DNA of 8,004 bases from Planktotalea sp. (GTDB taxonomy: Bacteria > Pseudomonadota > Alphaproteobacteria > Rhodobacterales > Rhodobacteraceae), in contig JAHEGL010000086.1 in the NCBI GenBank assembly GCA_024645145.1, positions 1-8,004 on the forward strand, written 5' to 3'. This document shows positions 7,091-8,004 of this stretch, piece by piece. A program made the position numbers and the translations under genes. The notes beneath the pieces were generated by a model, which saw nothing but the letters and a program-made list of their open reading frames with translations, did no database searches and was not told the origin of the DNA. Each line of letters begins with the position of its first letter. The first letter of the stretch is position 1.

Positions 7091-8004
7091 GATCCCGCCT
7101 CGCGCCAATCGGTGCCATAGGCTTGATCCGCCGCCTTGGCGCTAACCAGTCCGCGCGCAACGTCACGCGCAATATCACACGCCGCGCGCGCCGATGCAGG
7201 GCCATACCCCCCCCCACCTGGGGTTTCCAAACAAACAGCTTGGCCTTGGCGCAATTTTATGCCGCGCATCTTGGAGACCAGCGGCGGGTTTTGCCAACCC
7301 TCATCTTGCTCATAAGAAAAGACATTCATTGCGCCCTCTTCTCCCTGTGCAATGCCTTTGGGCGCGAATTTCCCACGCTCTCCAAACAAGAAGGCTTCGG
7401 CACCGTTGTCCTCCAGAACTTCAATTTCGTAGATTGCTCCGACACCGCCTCGCTGTGTGCCGTGCCCGCCGCTATCTGCGCGGAGGCCCCATGTTCGAAA
7501 CATCACCGGATAGGCCGCCTCAAGGATTTCCATCGGCGGGATTGTTGCTGTCGAAATAGGCGCATTTCCGTGATTCAACCCATCGGTTTCGACAGATCCA
7601 CCATGCCCTCCGCCATAAAAGCTGAACATCACCCAAGGTTGCCCGTTCGCGCGTTTTCCCGCAATCGACAGCGCGTTAATCGTACCATAAGCATTCGCGA
7701 CGACGCGCGTTGGGGCCGCCTTGGCGAAGGCGGAAAACACCACATCAATCATACGCAAAATTGTTTCCGTATACCCACCTGTAGGCGCTGGAAACTCTGC
7801 AGATAGAAGCGACCCCTCAGGCACAATCACATCAATCGGACGCATCACACCGGCGTTGGCGGGCAATGCGGGAAAGATGTGTTTCACCGCGACATAGGCT
7901 GTCGCGACCGTCGTTGCCAGCGCAATATTTACAGGCCCTGCGCATTGCGGCGCTGATCCCGTAAAATCGAGCGTCATTTGATCGTCTTTGATTTCGAGAG
8001 CGAC
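7087..8004 (-). CDS. hyuB: Hydantoinase/oxoprolinase family subunit B (HyuB-like), N-terminal part outside window
   Basis: C-terminal 305 residues of a HyuB/oxoprolinase beta-type subunit, the partner of the adjacent HyuA-like protein in ATP-dependent opening of cyclic amides. The frame stays open to the right edge: nine codons before the Met at 7977 read VALEIKDDQ and continue into the family segment MTLDFTGSAPQ. The Met at 7977 is therefore internal and roughly 250 residues are missing (family length about 520-580). Visible family blocks are DFTGS, NAGVMRPIDVIVPEGSLL, the FYGGGHGG loop, EAAYPVMFRTWGLRADSGGHG with RGGVG, and the terminal TPGGGGYG. The TPGGGGYG glycines are encoded by an uninterrupted run of nine G on the coding strand (7207-7215). 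It is the first visible gene of the minus-strand operon and ends in a 4-bp ATGA overlap with hyuA, as expected for subunits made in equal amounts. Confidence 0.93.
   Translation of the reverse strand, partial: VALEIKDDQMTLDFTGSAPQCAGPVNIALATTVATAYVAVKHIFPALPANAGVMRPIDVIVPEGSLLSAEFPAPTGGYTETILRMIDVVFSAFAKAAPTRVVANAYGTINALSIAGKRANGQPWVMFSFYGGGHGGSVETDGLNHGNAPISTATIPPMEILEAAYPVMFRTWGLRADSGGHGTQRGGVGAIYEIEVLEDNGAEAFLFGERGKFAPKGIAQGEEGAMNVFSYEQDEGWQNPPLVSKMRGIKLRQGQAVCLETPGGGGYGPASARAACDIARDVARGLVSAKAADQAYGTDWREAGS
7098..7101 (-). promoter_or_regulatory. Ribosome binding site of the hyuA-like gene
   Basis: Minus-strand GAGG (within GAGGCGGG) lies 7 nt before ATG 7090, in the final codons of the hyuB-like gene. 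It supports the short start and coupled translation. Confidence 0.55.

Noticed and set aside
7123..7806. Plus-strand open frame of 227 codons
   Set aside because: Antisense to the conserved hyuB-like coding region. The Arg/Cys/His-rich translation has no domain signature.

Overview
The window is fully coding bacterial DNA of moderate GC content. It holds seven protein genes in two convergent blocks and has almost no intergenic space. I see no RNA genes, mobile elements, repeats arrays or CRISPR. The protein flavour and the compact amide/hydantoin-type catabolic gene set resemble an alphaproteobacterium, possibly of the marine Rhodobacteraceae/Roseobacter type. That is an impression from the sequence, not a tested assignment.

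Left block, plus strand (1-3523): the 3' part of a Gfo/Idh/MocA-family NAD(P)-dependent oxidoreductase, an acetamidase/formamidase-family amidohydrolase, and a cytoplasmic gamma-glutamyltransferase-family Ntn-hydrolase of the YwrD/HpxW-like type. Gaps are 16 and 42 bp, so this looks like one transcription unit whose promoter lies left of the window.

Right block, minus strand (8004-3550), in transcription order: the C-terminal part of a HyuB/oxoprolinase beta-type subunit (truncated by the window edge), a complete HyuA/oxoprolinase alpha-type ATP-binding subunit, an isochorismatase-fold hydrolase, and an isocitrate lyase/PEP mutase-superfamily C-C lyase. All three junctions are 4-bp ATGA stop/start overlaps, each preceded by a Shine-Dalgarno-like sequence. 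The four genes are therefore a tightly coupled operon with a promoter to the right of the window. The two blocks meet tail to tail with 26 bp between the stop codons and no clear terminator.

Working together: HyuAB-type enzymes open cyclic amides (hydantoins, 5-oxoproline, lactams) at the cost of ATP, or in related branches carboxylate ketones. The amidase and the GGT-family protein would cleave linear amides. The lyase would split a 2-hydroxy-diacid-like product into central metabolites, and the oxidoreductase would handle a redox step. The set reads as a pathway for using a nitrogen-containing organic compound as C/N source, but the substrate cannot be read from sequence. The most notable anomaly is that the isochorismatase-fold protein has Gly where amide-cleaving members have their catalytic Cys. 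This argues against the obvious creatinine/N-methylhydantoin to N-carbamoylsarcosine to sarcosine reading of a hyuB-hyuA-isochorismatase operon.
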